From Coleofasciculus sp. FACHB-1120 (lineage in GTDB: Bacteria > Cyanobacteriota > Cyanobacteriia > Cyanobacteriales > FACHB-T130): 64,000 nt of DNA. The notes below the pieces were generated by a model. The model was not told where the DNA came from. It did not search any database and was given only the letters and a program-made list of their open reading frames with translations. Positions within the stretch are counted from its first letter, which is position 1. Each line of letters begins with the position of its first letter. Positions 1 to 10,500 of the stretch are shown here, in pieces. The DNA lies in contig NZ_JACJTV010000014.1 in assembly GCF_014698845.1 (NCBI RefSeq), positions 1 to 64,000 of the forward strand, in the 5' to 3' direction. Made by a program: the position numbers and the translations under genes.

Positions 1-203
1 AACAAAAAAACTGTGTGGGTGGCATCTATTGAAGTTGAACTGTCACACCTCGAAGGGAAGAGAACAACTGCTATCGTCATGAATGCCTCAACCTTTGATG
101 AAGCCAGCGACATTGATTATTTTATTACCAATGTTGTCGGCTCAATAGCAACACCTGAGTGGATAGTAACCACCTATTCTCAAAGGAATTGGGTAGAAGT
201 TTT
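1..203 (+). pseudogene. 5' portion of an interrupted IS701-like transposase
   Basis: The frame is open from the first base of the window and reads through NASTFDEASDIDYFITNV and PEWIV.TYSQRNWVEV, a segment I recognise from cyanobacterial IS701-type DDE transposases. The frame breaks at base 204, where an ISL3 element has inserted. The matching continuation (FYREAKG...) resumes at 1641, so this is the left half of one broken gene. The true start lies outside the window. Family assignment is from memory of the conserved C-terminal sequence. Confidence 0.8.
196..203. repeat. Target site duplication, left copy
   Basis: GAAGTTTT directly precedes the left inverted repeat of the ISL3 element and is repeated exactly at 1641-1648 after the right one. 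Eight bases is the usual ISL3 duplication length. Confidence 0.93.
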
Positions 204-229
204 GGTTCTTCAGTACTTAGTATGCTAAA
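204..229 (+). repeat. Left terminal inverted repeat of the ISL3 element
   Basis: Begins GGTTCTTCAGTACTTAG and ends TATGCTAAA. It matches the reverse complement of 1615-1640 at 25 of 26 positions; the sixth-position difference is C here and T in the right end. Confidence 0.93.
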
Positions 230-366
230 CAGACAGCAGAGAAGGGAAAAAAGAGAAAATAAGTAAAATTAATAGCGACTAGAAGCCTGAGTAGGATTGA
301 CAGGCGAGGCACAATTATTATTGACTGTAAGCAGAAGGAAAAAGCTGTTCAGACACATTTACAGTC

Positions 367-1614
367 ATGACCGTGAAAAAGGGGAGCAAACATCTAACAG
401 AGCTGCTGAATCTAGAGGGAATCAAAGTAATTTCGCAGCGCCAGCCTGAAGGGATTGGGATAATTTTGCAGCTTCAGCCAATCTGGAAAGAAAGTGTATG
501 TCCACGTTGTCGAACAAAAAGTCAGAGAGTCCATCAAAATCATCGATATCTAGTTAAAGATTTACCTTGGGGAGAAAAGCCAGTATTTCTAGAAATTAAC
601 AGGCGACAATTCAAATGTGAAAAATGTCGAAAGCCGTTTAGTGAAGAGTTAGATTTTATTAAAAAAAGAAGGACTTACACAAAAAGGCTAGCTACCCAAA
701 TCTTACAAGAAGTTCTGGAGAACGATATCCACAATGTCGCAAAAAAAAGTGTGGTGACAACAGAAGAAATAGAAAGGATGTTAAAAGATGCGGCTTCAGA
801 ACTATTAGAATCAAAACCGACCGAGTTGAAGAGATTAGGGATTGATGAAATAGCGCTAACCAAAGGAAAAGGAAATTACTGTGCAGTATTGATAGATTTA
901 GAGAAGTCTAAATTAATCGGGATTATCGATGGAAGGACACAAGCAGAAATTAGTCAAGTCATCAGGGGATGGGGGAGAGAGGTCTTAGAGTCAATAGAAG
1001 AAGTAACTATAGATTTATGGAAAGGCTACAAAAATCTAGTAATAGAATTAATGCCAAAGGCTCAGGTAGTTGCCGACAGATTTCATGTGATGGCACAAAT
1101 CAACAAGGAGTTAGATATTCAGAGGAAGAGAGAGAAAAGAAAGGTAGAAGACTTAATTAAAACAGCTAAAAGGTTAGAAGAGAAAGCAGAACATGAACAA
1201 GTATTAGCGGGATTAAAGAAAAGTAAGTATGCCTTACTAAAGAACGAGAAAGACCTGAGTGAAGAGCAAGAAAGTAAACTTGTTCAAGTTAAAGCGGTAT
1301 CTTCTGAACTTAAAATAATGCATGAGTTAAAAGAGGAGATAAGAAAGATATTTAAGCAGAGTGAGAATTGGTTAACGGGGTTATTAAAACTGGGGATATG
1401 GCTAGCCAGTGCGAAAAAGTATTTTCCCAGTAGTCAGAAAACTATTATCCGTTGGCTTGATGAAATTATTGCTTACTTTGACAACAAGACTACGAGTGGT
1501 GTTGTTGAGGGCATCAACAATAAGCTCAAGTTGATTAAACGCTCTGCCTATAGTTTTAGAAACTTTGAGAATTACCGAATTAGGTGCTTGCTTAGTTGGC
1601 ACATTAATTGTTGA
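367..1614 (+). CDS. ISL3 family transposase
   Basis: A 415-residue DDE transposase that catalyses movement of the surrounding IS. An N-terminal zinc-binding region has the Cys pairs C45/C48 (CPRC) and C84/C87 (CEKC). The likely catalytic triad is D160 in LGIDEIAL, D237 in VADRFH and E381 in SGVVEGINN, the usual ISL3 pattern. A lysine-rich helical insert of about 130 residues lies between the second Asp and the Glu. The ATG at 367 gives the full family length and no frameshift is seen, so the protein is probably functional. Its AT-rich, Lys-rich codon use differs from the host genes nearby, as expected for mobile DNA. Confidence 0.95.
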   Translation: MTVKKGSKHLTELLNLEGIKVISQRQPEGIGIILQLQPIWKESVCPRCRTKSQRVHQNHRYLVKDLPWGEKPVFLEINRRQFKCEKCRKPFSEELDFIKKRRTYTKRLATQILQEVLENDIHNVAKKSVVTTEEIERMLKDAASELLESKPTELKRLGIDEIALTKGKGNYCAVLIDLEKSKLIGIIDGRTQAEISQVIRGWGREVLESIEEVTIDLWKGYKNLVIELMPKAQVVADRFHVMAQINKELDIQRKREKRKVEDLIKTAKRLEEKAEHEQVLAGLKKSKYALLKNEKDLSEEQESKLVQVKAVSSELKIMHELKEEIRKIFKQSENWLTGLLKLGIWLASAKKYFPSSQKTIIRWLDEIIAYFDNKTTSGVVEGINNKLKLIKRSAYSFRNFENYRIRCLLSWHINC

Positions 1615-1640
1615 TTTAGCATACTAAGTACTGAAAAACC
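1615..1640 (-). repeat. Right terminal inverted repeat of the ISL3 element
   Basis: Reads TTTAGCATACTAAGTACTGA then AAAACC on the plus strand. It is the inverted partner of 204-229 with one mismatch and starts at the base after the transposase stop codon. Confidence 0.93.
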
Positions 1641-1934
1641 GAAGTTTTTTACCGGGAAGCAAAAGGATAGTTAGGACTTAAGGAATACCAAGTTAGAGAT
1701 AAACGCAGTCTATATAGGCATTTTATTCTTGTCTTCTGTGCCTATACTTTCATTTTATGGCACACCTTAACAGGAGGACTCAGACGCAGGTGGGCTAACA
1801 AACCTTTAAACACATTTCCTGAAGCGTTGGAGGCATTTCGTACAGCGATGTCTTTCCGCTTTATTGAGTGGTTGAACCATAAGCGGGACGTATTCTTAGC
1901 TTATAAAGCTTGTTTGGGCTTGATATTTGTTTAA
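1641..1934 (+). pseudogene. 3' portion of the interrupted IS701-like transposase
   Basis: Starts with the right copy of the 8-bp target duplication (1641-1648). If the IS and one duplication are removed, the frame continues from WVEV into FYREAKG, then LGLKEYQVRDKRS, the hydrophobic FILVFCAYTFILWH, and ends at TAA 1932-1934. A second lesion is an in-frame TAG at 1668-1670 where the family has Trp (TGG), so the gene carries a nonsense mutation as well as the insertion. Confidence 0.85.
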
Positions 1935-2024
1935 GTCCCGGTATTCCAACACAATTGCAACCGCAACTAGAGTCGCCCTTCATTCAGTGTGAAGTGCATT
2001 GAACGCAAGTAAAAAACGCGCTAA

Positions 2025-2576
2025 TTAGCGCCGGAAGGGACCAGGATTGAGTAAGTTGACTTCGGTAATTTTGATAATGTAGGGGTGGAATTTGCTTTTG
2101 TCGTAAGATCCCACCCAAACTCCATAAGTTCCAGGTTGCCACTGACCAGCAATGCCAGGGTTTTTGCCTTCATACTCATCATTGCACCAGCTGCCACCAG
2201 GCCCTTTGATCACGAGGGTAGTGTCTTCTGGGCTTTGCACTTGGATGGATAGAAAGTTGAAAAACGAAGTTAAAACTACGGTGTGATCGGGCTTATCGTC
2301 CGTAAAACCAACACATGGCCCAGTAGCGGTTTCCCCGCGACCTGCAATTTTTTGGGCCGCTATTTCGCCGCCACTGATACCCCGAATCGTCAACGGATCG
2401 GGCGAAAACCGGGGACCGAGGGTGACATTCTCGAATATGGGCGGGGATTGTACGGATTGGGCTTGCACCCTCGAAAGGCTCAACACTCCAACCGCCATCA
2501 GGGCTATGGTTGTGATGCCTGCCCAGAGGGACTTTCCTACCGATTTTTCCCCTAAATTGGGTACGGGTTTGTACAT
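2025..2576 (-). CDS. Exported protein of unknown function
   Basis: About 183 residues from the ATG at 2576. An upstream in-frame GTG at 2597 would add seven residues, but the ATG has a GGAAGTGAGG purine tract just before it. An N-terminal signal sequence (ITTIALMAVGVLSLS, then VQAQS) predicts export. The mature part has two cysteines (GPCVG and SWCNDE) that may form a disulphide, and a compact beta-rich region including TTLVIKGPGGSWC and GQWQPGTYGVWVGSYD. This resembles the small pre-peptidase C-like beta domains of secreted cyanobacterial proteins, but that is only a resemblance. No operon partner: gltX lies 158 bases away on the same strand behind its own terminator. Confidence 0.75.
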   Translation of the reverse strand: MYKPVPNLGEKSVGKSLWAGITTIALMAVGVLSLSRVQAQSVQSPPIFENVTLGPRFSPDPLTIRGISGGEIAAQKIAGRGETATGPCVGFTDDKPDHTVVLTSFFNFLSIQVQSPEDTTLVIKGPGGSWCNDEYEGKNPGIAGQWQPGTYGVWVGSYDKSKFHPYIIKITEVNLLNPGPFRR

Positions 2577-2675
2577 CCTCACTTCCAAAAACGGCACCTT
2601 GTTACCGATTATGTAACGGCTCTAGTTGTAGCAGTGACGATAGTATCCCACAAGAAGTTCCAAAGAAGAAGCCAA

Positions 2676-2706
2676 AAGCCTTCTCAGGCTGAGCTTGAGA
2701 AGGCTT
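2676..2706 (-). terminator. Rho-independent terminator of gltX
   Basis: Perfect 11-bp stem AAGCCTTCTCA / TGAGAAGGCTT with a 9-base loop, 29 bases past the gltX stop. On the minus strand it is followed by a short T run (TTTT). Confidence 0.8.
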
Positions 2707-2734
2707 GCAAAAGTGAAAAAGAAAGAAGATCAGG

Positions 2735-4174
2735 TTACTTTTCTAGGGCTTGCTGTAAACGTAGCTTGTCCAGACCCCGATGATTCAGGATCAACCAAGA
2801 TTGAATCAAATCAGGACCATGCAAATCGCCGGTTAGAGCCGCGCGAAAACTTCGCATCACTAATCCTTTCTTCAGATTCTTCTCCTTGGTCAGCTGTTTG
2901 ATGATGTCTTGGGCACCCTCTGCTGTCAAGGTTTGATAATTTTCCAGGGCGTCCAGAATCGCTTGCAAAGCGGTTTCAGTGCCTTCCTGCTGCAACTGAG
3001 TCAATCCTTCTTCGCTGTAGGCTACAGTCTGGCTAAAGAATATCCGACTCATCTCGACTGCATCCTGCAAGCGGGTCAGGCTGGCACTCAGCAGGCTGGT
3101 GAGCGGTTCTAACCATGAGCGATCGCTTATCGGGTCAAATTCGTATCCAGCCGCCTGCCAGTAGGGAATCAGCTGATTTAATAGCTCATCTATCGGCATC
3201 TTGTGCAAATACTGACTGTTGAGCCAATTCAGCTTATCCCAGTCAAACTTTGCCCCTGCCTTATTGACTCGCTCAAAGCCGAACTGTTGAGCCGCTTCTG
3301 GCAAAGTAAAGATTTCCTTTGTGGAATCTGGGGGCGTCCAGCCCAGTAATGTCATGTAATTCGCCAAGGCTTCAGGTGTGTAGCCCATTTGTTGGAAGTC
3401 GGAAATGGAAGTAACGCCATCCCGCTTCGAGAGCTTTTTGCCTTCCTTATTCAAAATCAAGGGCGTATGGGCAAATTCGGGGATTGCACTTCCCAGTGCC
3501 TCATAGAGCAAAATTTGCTTAGCTGTATTCGCAATATGGTCTTCTCCCCGGATGACATGGGTGATCCGCATATCAATGTCATCCACCACCACTGCCAAAT
3601 TGTACAGCGGCTGACCAACTGGATCGTCTGAGGCACGGGCAATCACCATATCGCCGCCGAGGTCGCTGGCTTTCCAGCTAACTTTGCCTCTTACCAGATC
3701 GTTCCAGGAAATCTCCCGGTCATCATCAATTTTAAAGCGAAGCACCGGACGACGCCCTTCGGCTTCAAAAGCTGCTTGTTGTTCTGGCGTCAAATTCCGG
3801 TGGCGGTTGTCATAACGGGGAGCCTCTTTTCTCGCCGCTTGAGCCGTCCGCAATTCGTCTAGTTCGGCTTCGCTGGTATAGCAGCGATAAGCATAGCCCT
3901 TATCTACTAAAGTTTGAATGGCTTTGCGGTAGAGGTCGAGGCGCTTAGATTGAAAAAACGGCCCCTCATCCCAGGTCATTCCCATCCATTTCAGACCATC
4001 AAGGATGTTTTGAGTATATTCGGGGCGCGATCGCGCTTCATCTGTGTCTTCAATTCGCAGGATGAACTCGCCGCCATGATGGCGAGCAAACAACCAGTTA
4101 AATACAGCGGTTCTCGCCGTCCCAATATGTAAGTTCCCAGTAGGACTTGGTGCAATCCGAACTCTAACGGTCAC
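2735..4174 (-). CDS. gltX: Glutamyl-tRNA synthetase
   Basis: Class I aminoacyl-tRNA synthetase that charges tRNA-Glu for translation; in cyanobacteria glutamyl-tRNA also feeds 5-aminolevulinate and so chlorophyll synthesis. The HIGH-type motif is HIGT near residue 16 ([16 protein letters not shown]) and the KMSKS-type motif is KLSKRDG. The GTG at 4174 gives the typical N terminus [13 protein letters not shown] and 479 residues; the frame is open 23 codons further, to 4243, but that stretch (MLKPAPTIV...) does not look like the family. A tRNA gene lies about 100 bases upstream on the same strand. Confidence 0.97.
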   Translation of the reverse strand: MTVRVRIAPSPTGNLHIGTARTAVFNWLFARHHGGEFILRIEDTDEARSRPEYTQNILDGLKWMGMTWDEGPFFQSKRLDLYRKAIQTLVDKGYAYRCYTSEAELDELRTAQAARKEAPRYDNRHRNLTPEQQAAFEAEGRRPVLRFKIDDDREISWNDLVRGKVSWKASDLGGDMVIARASDDPVGQPLYNLAVVVDDIDMRITHVIRGEDHIANTAKQILLYEALGSAIPEFAHTPLILNKEGKKLSKRDGVTSISDFQQMGYTPEALANYMTLLGWTPPDSTKEIFTLPEAAQQFGFERVNKAGAKFDWDKLNWLNSQYLHKMPIDELLNQLIPYWQAAGYEFDPISDRSWLEPLTSLLSASLTRLQDAVEMSRIFFSQTVAYSEEGLTQLQQEGTETALQAILDALENYQTLTAEGAQDIIKQLTKEKNLKKGLVMRSFRAALTGDLHGPDLIQSWLILNHRGLDKLRLQQALEK

Positions 4175-4275
4175 AGCAGATTCTCTCAAAAGGTTTCTAT
4201 CTTTGTTGTAGCTGCTAACAATTGTAGGGGCAGGTTTCAACACCTAACCCCTACTACTTTCTCTTCTACTTTTTA

Positions 4276-4349
4276 CGGGACTGACGGGGCTCGAACCCGC
4301 AACTTCCGCCGTGACAGGGCGGTGCTCTAACCAATTGAACTACAGTCCC
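4276..4349 (-). tRNA. trnD-GUC: tRNA-Asp (GTC)
   Basis: Read on the minus strand, the acceptor arm GGGACTG pairs with CAGTCCC, the anticodon loop is CTGTCAC (anticodon GTC) between CCGCC and GGCGG, and the T arm is GCGGGTTCGAGCCCCGT. The discriminator base is G, as expected for tRNA-Asp. CCA is not encoded. Confidence 0.96.
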
Positions 4350-4526
4350 TTGTTTTCCGAGCCATTAACGATTATGTCGATTATCGTTGGCTTTGTCAAC
4401 CCCTTTTTTTAATTCCCTTTCGAGTGGTGGGGTAGACACGGCTTTTTCGGTCTCGTGCCAAGGCGCAAAGACGTTAAAACTTTGCTTCATTTGGCGTCTT
4501 TGCATCTTAGCGCGATATTGTGCGGA

Positions 4527-5744
4527 TTAACTATGAATGCGGCGCTTGACTTTAATGCTCATAAGTGCAGCAAATGCCAAACCTGCGAGTGCCGAAGGTT
4601 CCGGAACAGAACGATGCGCCGCTGACTTAGCGCCAATGCCAAAGGCGAGTACCTGGGTAAACTGAGTCGGACTAAAATTGTTATCGCTAACTACAATCAG
4701 CGACTTTCGTCCATCTGCCAAATCAGGGCCAAAAGTCAACCCTTCAATATTATCTAGAGCCAGACTTAACTTGTCGAAATCAAGCAGCAGTTTTTTCTGA
4801 GCTGGTTTGATAGTGTTGAGGTTGATTCCACTGAGACTGTTAATACTGCTAATATCGCTTGCCTTTTCTAAAGACACCTCAAATAGCTTGATCGTGTTCC
4901 CCACTCCAGTAGAAAAAGACCGTTCTAAACTAAGAAAAGTATCCTCATCCACTGCTAGCAAATCTACTAAACCGTTGGTCTTGAAACTATCAGCAGGATT
5001 TGGTACTGCGGCAACTGGATCGGTAACGTATAAAAATTCCTGTTCCGGCTTCCCAGTTACGAGGTTATATTTCAATATTCGCGAAGGACTTGCCACCTTG
5101 ATGTCGGCAACCGAACCATCCTGAGCCAAGGCATTTTCTGTAGCTGTAAACAAATAGTTTTGGTCAGTTGTAAGCGTCAAGCTTTCAAAGGCTAAGTTAT
5201 TGCGAATTCCGCTATCTTTAGCCGCTGTTGGTAAAAATTTCTGAGGAACTGGCAGGGTTTGCAGTTGCTGACCTGCCAAAGAAAATTCATTAACAAAAGG
5301 ATTAATTAATTGGTTAGCATCTCCTTCAGAAGAGATAAATAGACTTCCCCTGCTAGTTAAGGCAATCCCTTCTGGATCGAGACTTAAAGGAGCAAAAGGT
5401 TGACCATTATTATTTAACAAGGTCGTCACATCTACAGGCGTCACTCCCCCCTGCTTTAAAGAACCCTGAGAAATATCAATTTTGAGGGTATAAAACCGAG
5501 CCAGTGCCTTTTCACTCCGGTCATCGGAAATACTGTAATAGACGTTTTTACTGGCATCGTAAGTAATTCCTGATAGCCCTCCCAATTCAGTTCCCTGAAA
5601 TGAAAAACCAGTCGGAAAAGTGGATTGCCCTAAGTAATCCACGCCGGTAATTTTGAATGCCTGAGCGGGATGCGCTATCAAAACTGCTGTAGTTAATCCA
5701 CCAATAAAACAGAAAGATGTAAAAAATTTATCGATCTTACTCAT
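4527..5744 (-). CDS. Esterase-like phytase-family protein with PEP-CTERM anchor
   Basis: Predicted exported protein of about 405 residues. The ATG at 5744 places a normal signal peptide at the N terminus (MSKIDKFFTSFCFIGG, then AHPAQAF); the frame is open to 5792 but those residues do not fit a leader. The body (GLSGITYDASKNVYYSISDDRS, DPEGIAL, IEGLTFGPDLADGRKSLIVVSDNNF) matches the esterase-like activity of phytase family, a beta-propeller-like extracellular domain. It ends with VPEPSALAGLAF followed by a hydrophobic stretch and KVKRR, a PEP-CTERM sorting signal. The substrate is unknown. Confidence 0.88.
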   Translation of the reverse strand: MSKIDKFFTSFCFIGGLTTAVLIAHPAQAFKITGVDYLGQSTFPTGFSFQGTELGGLSGITYDASKNVYYSISDDRSEKALARFYTLKIDISQGSLKQGGVTPVDVTTLLNNNGQPFAPLSLDPEGIALTSRGSLFISSEGDANQLINPFVNEFSLAGQQLQTLPVPQKFLPTAAKDSGIRNNLAFESLTLTTDQNYLFTATENALAQDGSVADIKVASPSRILKYNLVTGKPEQEFLYVTDPVAAVPNPADSFKTNGLVDLLAVDEDTFLSLERSFSTGVGNTIKLFEVSLEKASDISSINSLSGINLNTIKPAQKKLLLDFDKLSLALDNIEGLTFGPDLADGRKSLIVVSDNNFSPTQFTQVLAFGIGAKSAAHRSVPEPSALAGLAFAALMSIKVKRRIHS

Positions 5745-5860
5745 GATTGCCAGTGTTAAGTTAAGCCATTCACACCAGCACCGTATCATCATAAAAATAA
5801 GAAATTTTTAAGAAAAGGTTATTAGAACATTGAACTTGGAAAATTTGGGGGTTGGAAGGG

Positions 5861-7390
5861 TCATTCCCGCGCAGTTTCCAACTGAGACGCATCCTGCATA
5901 AAGTCTACCAGCCAGTCTTTCAGGTGACGGGTAGCGCGGCAATCGTCCTCGTTGTAGCGCAGAATGGCATCGAGGAAAGTGCGATCGCGTGTTTTTAACC
6001 ATTGGTCGTACCAATAGATACACACTTGCCCATTCGCCCCCGCATCGCGCCACTCAAAGCCCAACCAATGGGCGATCGCTTTTAAAGCATAACTTTCGAC
6101 TGGTAGTGTCACCATTCCTGTCACCCAGTCGTGGATATCCACAAACCGCGATAGCACCGGACGTAGCCTCTCCGGCGGAGTGTTGTAGCATTTAGCCAGT
6201 CGCTTCATCGTCAAGATTTCGTAGTCGCAGAAATGGAAAATGGGAGCAAGAGGATAAGTCCAAACCAAATCTAAAAATTGCTGCCAAACCAATTCTTCGT
6301 CGTTGGGTTCTTCTGCTAAGAAAGGATAAAACGTTTCTGTGTTGGCTTGACGATCAACCACTAAAACTCCCAGCAGATAATCCAGTTCTAGCGACGGTTC
6401 TGCTTCAATATCAAAGTAAAGTTCGATAGGTGAAAGGAGAGAAGATGGATTGTCCATCAACCATTCTGCTGTTTTAGTGGTTTTAGCGATCGCAAAGGGT
6501 TTCTCCAGAAGCATCGCCCGATTCTGTACCACCGATTGCGCTTGCTGTACTAGCTGTTGCGCTACCTCCTCTCCCAAAGCTGGCTCCAAAAAAGCCGGAC
6601 TGACACTCGCCAAAGACTCCCGACTCGTCAGTTCAAGCGTCTGCAAATGCTGATAGCGACTTGGTGTTACACCCGGAATCAAAGAGAGATGTTGCTGTTC
6701 TTGAGCGATCGCATAGCAGTGATTTAACCAAGGGCAAAGATTGCACCGCTGACGGGTAATGAACACCTCTGGCTCTTGCCGAGACAGGAGCATTTCGATA
6801 CACTCCTCTACAAGTGCCTGCATCATCGGCACCCATTTACTCAAATTGACTGCATAAGCCTTTTTTTCCCGTAATCGCAGCCAAACCGTATCCGGCAAAA
6901 CCCCCTGAACAGATGCCAGCAGATGAGCGTGAAAAGCTGCAACCGTTTGATATTCCAGCTTAGGACGCCGACCTAAATGAATGTCACTGGGAACGTAAAT
7001 CCAATCGCCAAAGTTTGATTGTCCGGGTTGTTTAACCAAAAAATCGGGACAACTCACGAGGGTCACTGTCTTTGGAAGGTGCAAGAAGGATTCATCCTCT
7101 ATCCTTACTTCTTCCTCTTTCAGAAGCACGCCTCGGTAAATTAGCTCAACGCCCTCTTGCATCAAGGCAATGGTGGCATTTGCACCGGCGTGCCAATCTC
7201 CCCAAGCATAATTGGGTTTGTGATAAGTCTGTCCCGCCAGAATGGTTTGCTGGAGAGCATTCCGATCCTGTTGCAATTTGGCGCGAAAATCACTTTGAAA
7301 ATCCTGCTGGGTAGGATCTCCATATAAATCGAGAAAAGACCGGCGACTACAACGTTGGTAGTGCCGCAACATATTAACAGTTAGCAGCAT
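5861..7390 (-). CDS. TM0106-family RecB-like nuclease
   Basis: A 509-residue protein with a RecB-type PD-(D/E)XK region in the first half and a YprB/RNase H-like exonuclease region in the second. Evidence for the first: CPDFLVK, then DIHLGRRPKLEYQTVAAFH, and cysteines at YQRCSRRSF and CNLCPWLNHC that look like an Fe-S cluster as in AddB/Cas4-type nucleases. Evidence for the second: ELYFDIEAEPSLE (DxE), then YEILTMKRLA and YNEDDCRATRHLKDWL. The biological role is not established. No CRISPR array or recombination gene is nearby. Start ATG at 7390 gives MLLTVNMLRHYQRCSRRSFLD, a typical N terminus. Confidence 0.9.
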   Translation of the reverse strand: MLLTVNMLRHYQRCSRRSFLDLYGDPTQQDFQSDFRAKLQQDRNALQQTILAGQTYHKPNYAWGDWHAGANATIALMQEGVELIYRGVLLKEEEVRIEDESFLHLPKTVTLVSCPDFLVKQPGQSNFGDWIYVPSDIHLGRRPKLEYQTVAAFHAHLLASVQGVLPDTVWLRLREKKAYAVNLSKWVPMMQALVEECIEMLLSRQEPEVFITRQRCNLCPWLNHCYAIAQEQQHLSLIPGVTPSRYQHLQTLELTSRESLASVSPAFLEPALGEEVAQQLVQQAQSVVQNRAMLLEKPFAIAKTTKTAEWLMDNPSSLLSPIELYFDIEAEPSLELDYLLGVLVVDRQANTETFYPFLAEEPNDEELVWQQFLDLVWTYPLAPIFHFCDYEILTMKRLAKCYNTPPERLRPVLSRFVDIHDWVTGMVTLPVESYALKAIAHWLGFEWRDAGANGQVCIYWYDQWLKTRDRTFLDAILRYNEDDCRATRHLKDWLVDFMQDASQLETARE

Positions 7391-7491
7391 GACTTCAAGC
7401 TAACAGAGAATGAGTGAGCTTTCGCGATCGCTCTTATCGCACTCAGCCTAAATGGCGCTAGACAAACAAAGCCTGACGAGAGCGGACTTGT

Positions 7492-7515
7492 AGAGACGCG
7501 ATATATCGCGTCTCT
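7492..7515. repeat. 24-bp perfect palindrome (dispersed cyanobacterial type)
   Basis: AGAGACGCGATA followed by its exact reverse complement. It sits in the divergent gap between the RecB-like nuclease and the TPR-CHAT gene. A related arm (AGAGAGACGA / TCGTCTCTCT) occurs at 31540-31565 and a degenerate one (GACACGATTTATCGCGTC) near 28427-28444, so this belongs to a scattered repeat class. Confidence 0.8.
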
Positions 7516-7584
7516 AAGTGTAGATTTTGACAGCTATTCACCATCGGTTAAAGTAGTGGCGATTTCGAGCGTGAGGGTGTAGGC

Positions 7585-10500
7585 ATGGTTAAGCGCAGTA
7601 AACGGCAGTTGATTGGGTGGCGATCGCTCTCATTTTTACTTCCTATATCGTTTTCAGCTTCTATCTATCGTAGTTTGGCTTTATTTGTAGCTGTTCTATT
7701 GTTGTCATCAGTGAGGGCACAGGCAACCAACGTTTCAATTGCCCAGCAGCCAGCGACTTCCTCACCAAATGCAACGACTACTGATGAGCAACAAACTTAC
7801 GAACAGGGACTGCAACTGATAAAGCAAGGACAACAACTAGAGAAACAAGGAACGGTAGAACAGAGGCAACAAGCGCTTGCCAAATACGAAGAAGCACTCT
7901 CTATTTGGCAGCAATTGGCGGTTAACGAAGCTCCGCCGTATGAGGCTCGCAGTTGGGAAGCACTGACTCTTTCTCTCATCGGTACCATCTACAATGTTGA
8001 CCAAGACGAGCCTCAGAAGGCGCTGGACTATTTCGAGCGGGGGTTAGCTGTCAGGCGCGAGTTGAAAAACCGCCTTCAGGCCGCGATCGCTCGCGCCTCT
8101 ACCGATAATGCTGGCTCCAACTCGGACGACCAACAAAAGCTACTCGATTCATACAAGCAAGCACTTGTAAGTACAAGCATTGGGGAAGCTACCCTGCTCG
8201 ATCTCCTGGGTCATGCTTATTTCAATTTGCGCGAAATGCAAAAAGCGCTCGAATATCACAATCAAGCCCTATCGCTGTTTCGAGCTGAGAAACAAGCCTT
8301 GCCTGAAGCTATTACGCTGAAAAACATCGGTGATGTCTACTTTAATTTAGGCGAGACTCAAAAGGGACTCGACTTCTACAATCAAGCGCTGGAGATCCAA
8401 CGTGCCGAGAAGGATACCGACGCACAGGCTAAGACACTCCAGCATATCGGTCTGCGCTACCGTAACTTGGGCGAATCGCAACAGGCGCTTGCCGCCTACA
8501 ATCAAGCACTGGAACTCCAGCGAGAAAGGAAGGATTTGGCTGAGCAAGCGGATATCCTCAGCAGTATTGGCTCCCTCTACTACGGGTTGGGTCAGTATCA
8601 GAAGGCGCGGGATTCCTATAACCTAGCGTTGGAACTCCAACAAACAGCACAGAGAAATTTATCAGGAACAGCTTTAACCTTCAACCTCTCTCAGCAAGCT
8701 GAGATTCTTACGGGTATTGCTGACACCGCCTACTTAGATGGATTGGGCGATCCTGCCAAAGTCCTGAACTTATACAACCAAGCGCGATCGCTTTACCAAA
8801 AGGCGGGAAACCGACCTAAGGAAGCGTTGCTTCTCTACTACATCAGCTTTGTCTACGATCAATTGGGGGAAACGCAGAAAGCCCTCAACTTTTTGAATCA
8901 AGCGCTTGTGCTGCACCGTGCCATGTCCTATGCCGAAGGGGAAGCTTCTACCCTCCGTCAAATTGCTGATATCTATAATTCAATGGGTGAGCCGCAGCAG
9001 GCGCTCGACTTTTACAACCAAGCCCTGGATATCCAGCACCGGGTGAACGATCATTATAATCAAGCCGTCACGCTTTACAAGATTGCTAGAGTCTACAGTT
9101 CATTAGGGGATAATCAGCTCAGTATCGATACATACAACCAAGCGCTGGAAATATTCAAAAGCATTGGCGAGCGCACTAGGCGAGCTATGACCCTTATGGA
9201 AATTGGCAGCGTCTATCAAAAAGCGAAAGATTATCAGAAGTCGCTGGACTATCACAATCAAGCGCTAGCTTTGGCAAAACAAACTAACAATTTCTCGCTG
9301 CAAGCCACTGTACTTGCTTCTATGGTTGTACCCTACGAGTTATTGAAGGATTATCCCAAAGCGTTTGATGCCGCGAACCAAATCCTTTTACTCTCGCGCC
9401 AACAGACTAACAGCGAGTTGGAAGCTGCGTACTTTGTTATGAGGGGCAGGATATATCTGGCATCGGGAGATTATCCCAAAGCACTGGAAGCCACGGAAAA
9501 GGCAGTGGCTAGACACCGGAAGGCAAGGTTTCGTTTAGGAGAAGCCAACGCCCTGCGAAACTTGGGTAAGATATACAATTCATTGAAGCAGTACGAAAAA
9601 GCGCTCTCAACTTACGATCGCGATCTAGAACTGCGGCAGTTGTTGGGCGATCGCACAGGAGAAGCGGATACACTCTATAACGTTGCGATTACACAACGCG
9701 ATAAGGGCAATCTCAACGAAGCGCGTACCCAAATCGAAGCCGCCATCAAAATTGTTGAGGACATCCGCATTAGAGTCACCAGCCAGGAACTGCGTACTTC
9801 CTACTTTGCCTCCGTGCAGAATTACTACCAGTTCTACATCGACGTGCTGATGCAGTTGCACAAAAAAGACCCATCTCAAGGGTATGATGCTCTGGCACTG
9901 CAAGCCTCGGAACGCGCCCGCGCCCGCAGTCTTTTGGAACTCCTCACCGAAGCTAACGCTAATATTCGGCAAGGAGCCGAGCCAAAACTGCTGGAACAAG
10001 AGCGCACCTTGCAGCAAAAACTTGATGCCCTTGAAAAACGCCGAGTTGAGTTATACAGCGGCAACCCCACCAAAGAACAGGTAGAGAAAATTGAACGAGA
10101 ACGAGAAAATCTCTTAGAAGAGTATCGGCAAGTCCAGGCACAAATCCGAGCCACCAGCCCCCGCTATGCCGCCCTTACTCAGCCAAAACCCCTCACCTTG
10201 GCTGAGATTCAGCAGCAGGTTCTTGATGACGATACGCTGCTTTTGGAATACTCGCTAGGCGAAGAACGCAGCTATCTTTGGGCTGTCACCAAGACTGGCA
10301 TCACCAGCTACGAACTCCCCATACGCGCCGAAATTGAGTTAGCGGCACGGGGTTTCTATGAACTTTTGAACACCCCTGGCTATAGCCTGGAAACCCGAAA
10401 GCCGACCGATAAGCGAGGAGGAATTGAGGTTGAACTCGCTCCCGCTAGCACCGAAGTCGTAACCAAACTCAGCCAGATGCTCTTGGGGCAAGTGGCTGGG

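Larger units (their letters stand above)
204..1640 (+). mobile_element. Complete ISL3-family insertion sequence, 1437 bp
   Basis: The element is bounded by 26-bp inverted repeats at 204-229 and 1615-1640 that differ at one base, and is flanked by the 8-bp direct repeat GAAGTTTT. It carries one intact transposase gene, whose stop codon ends immediately before the right repeat. Intact ends, intact gene and perfect target duplication suggest a recent and possibly still mobile copy. It split an older IS701-like transposase gene. Confidence 0.95.

Noticed and set aside
5861-7390. CRISPR/Cas4 link for the RecB-like nuclease
   Set aside because: No repeat-spacer array and no cas gene anywhere in the window.
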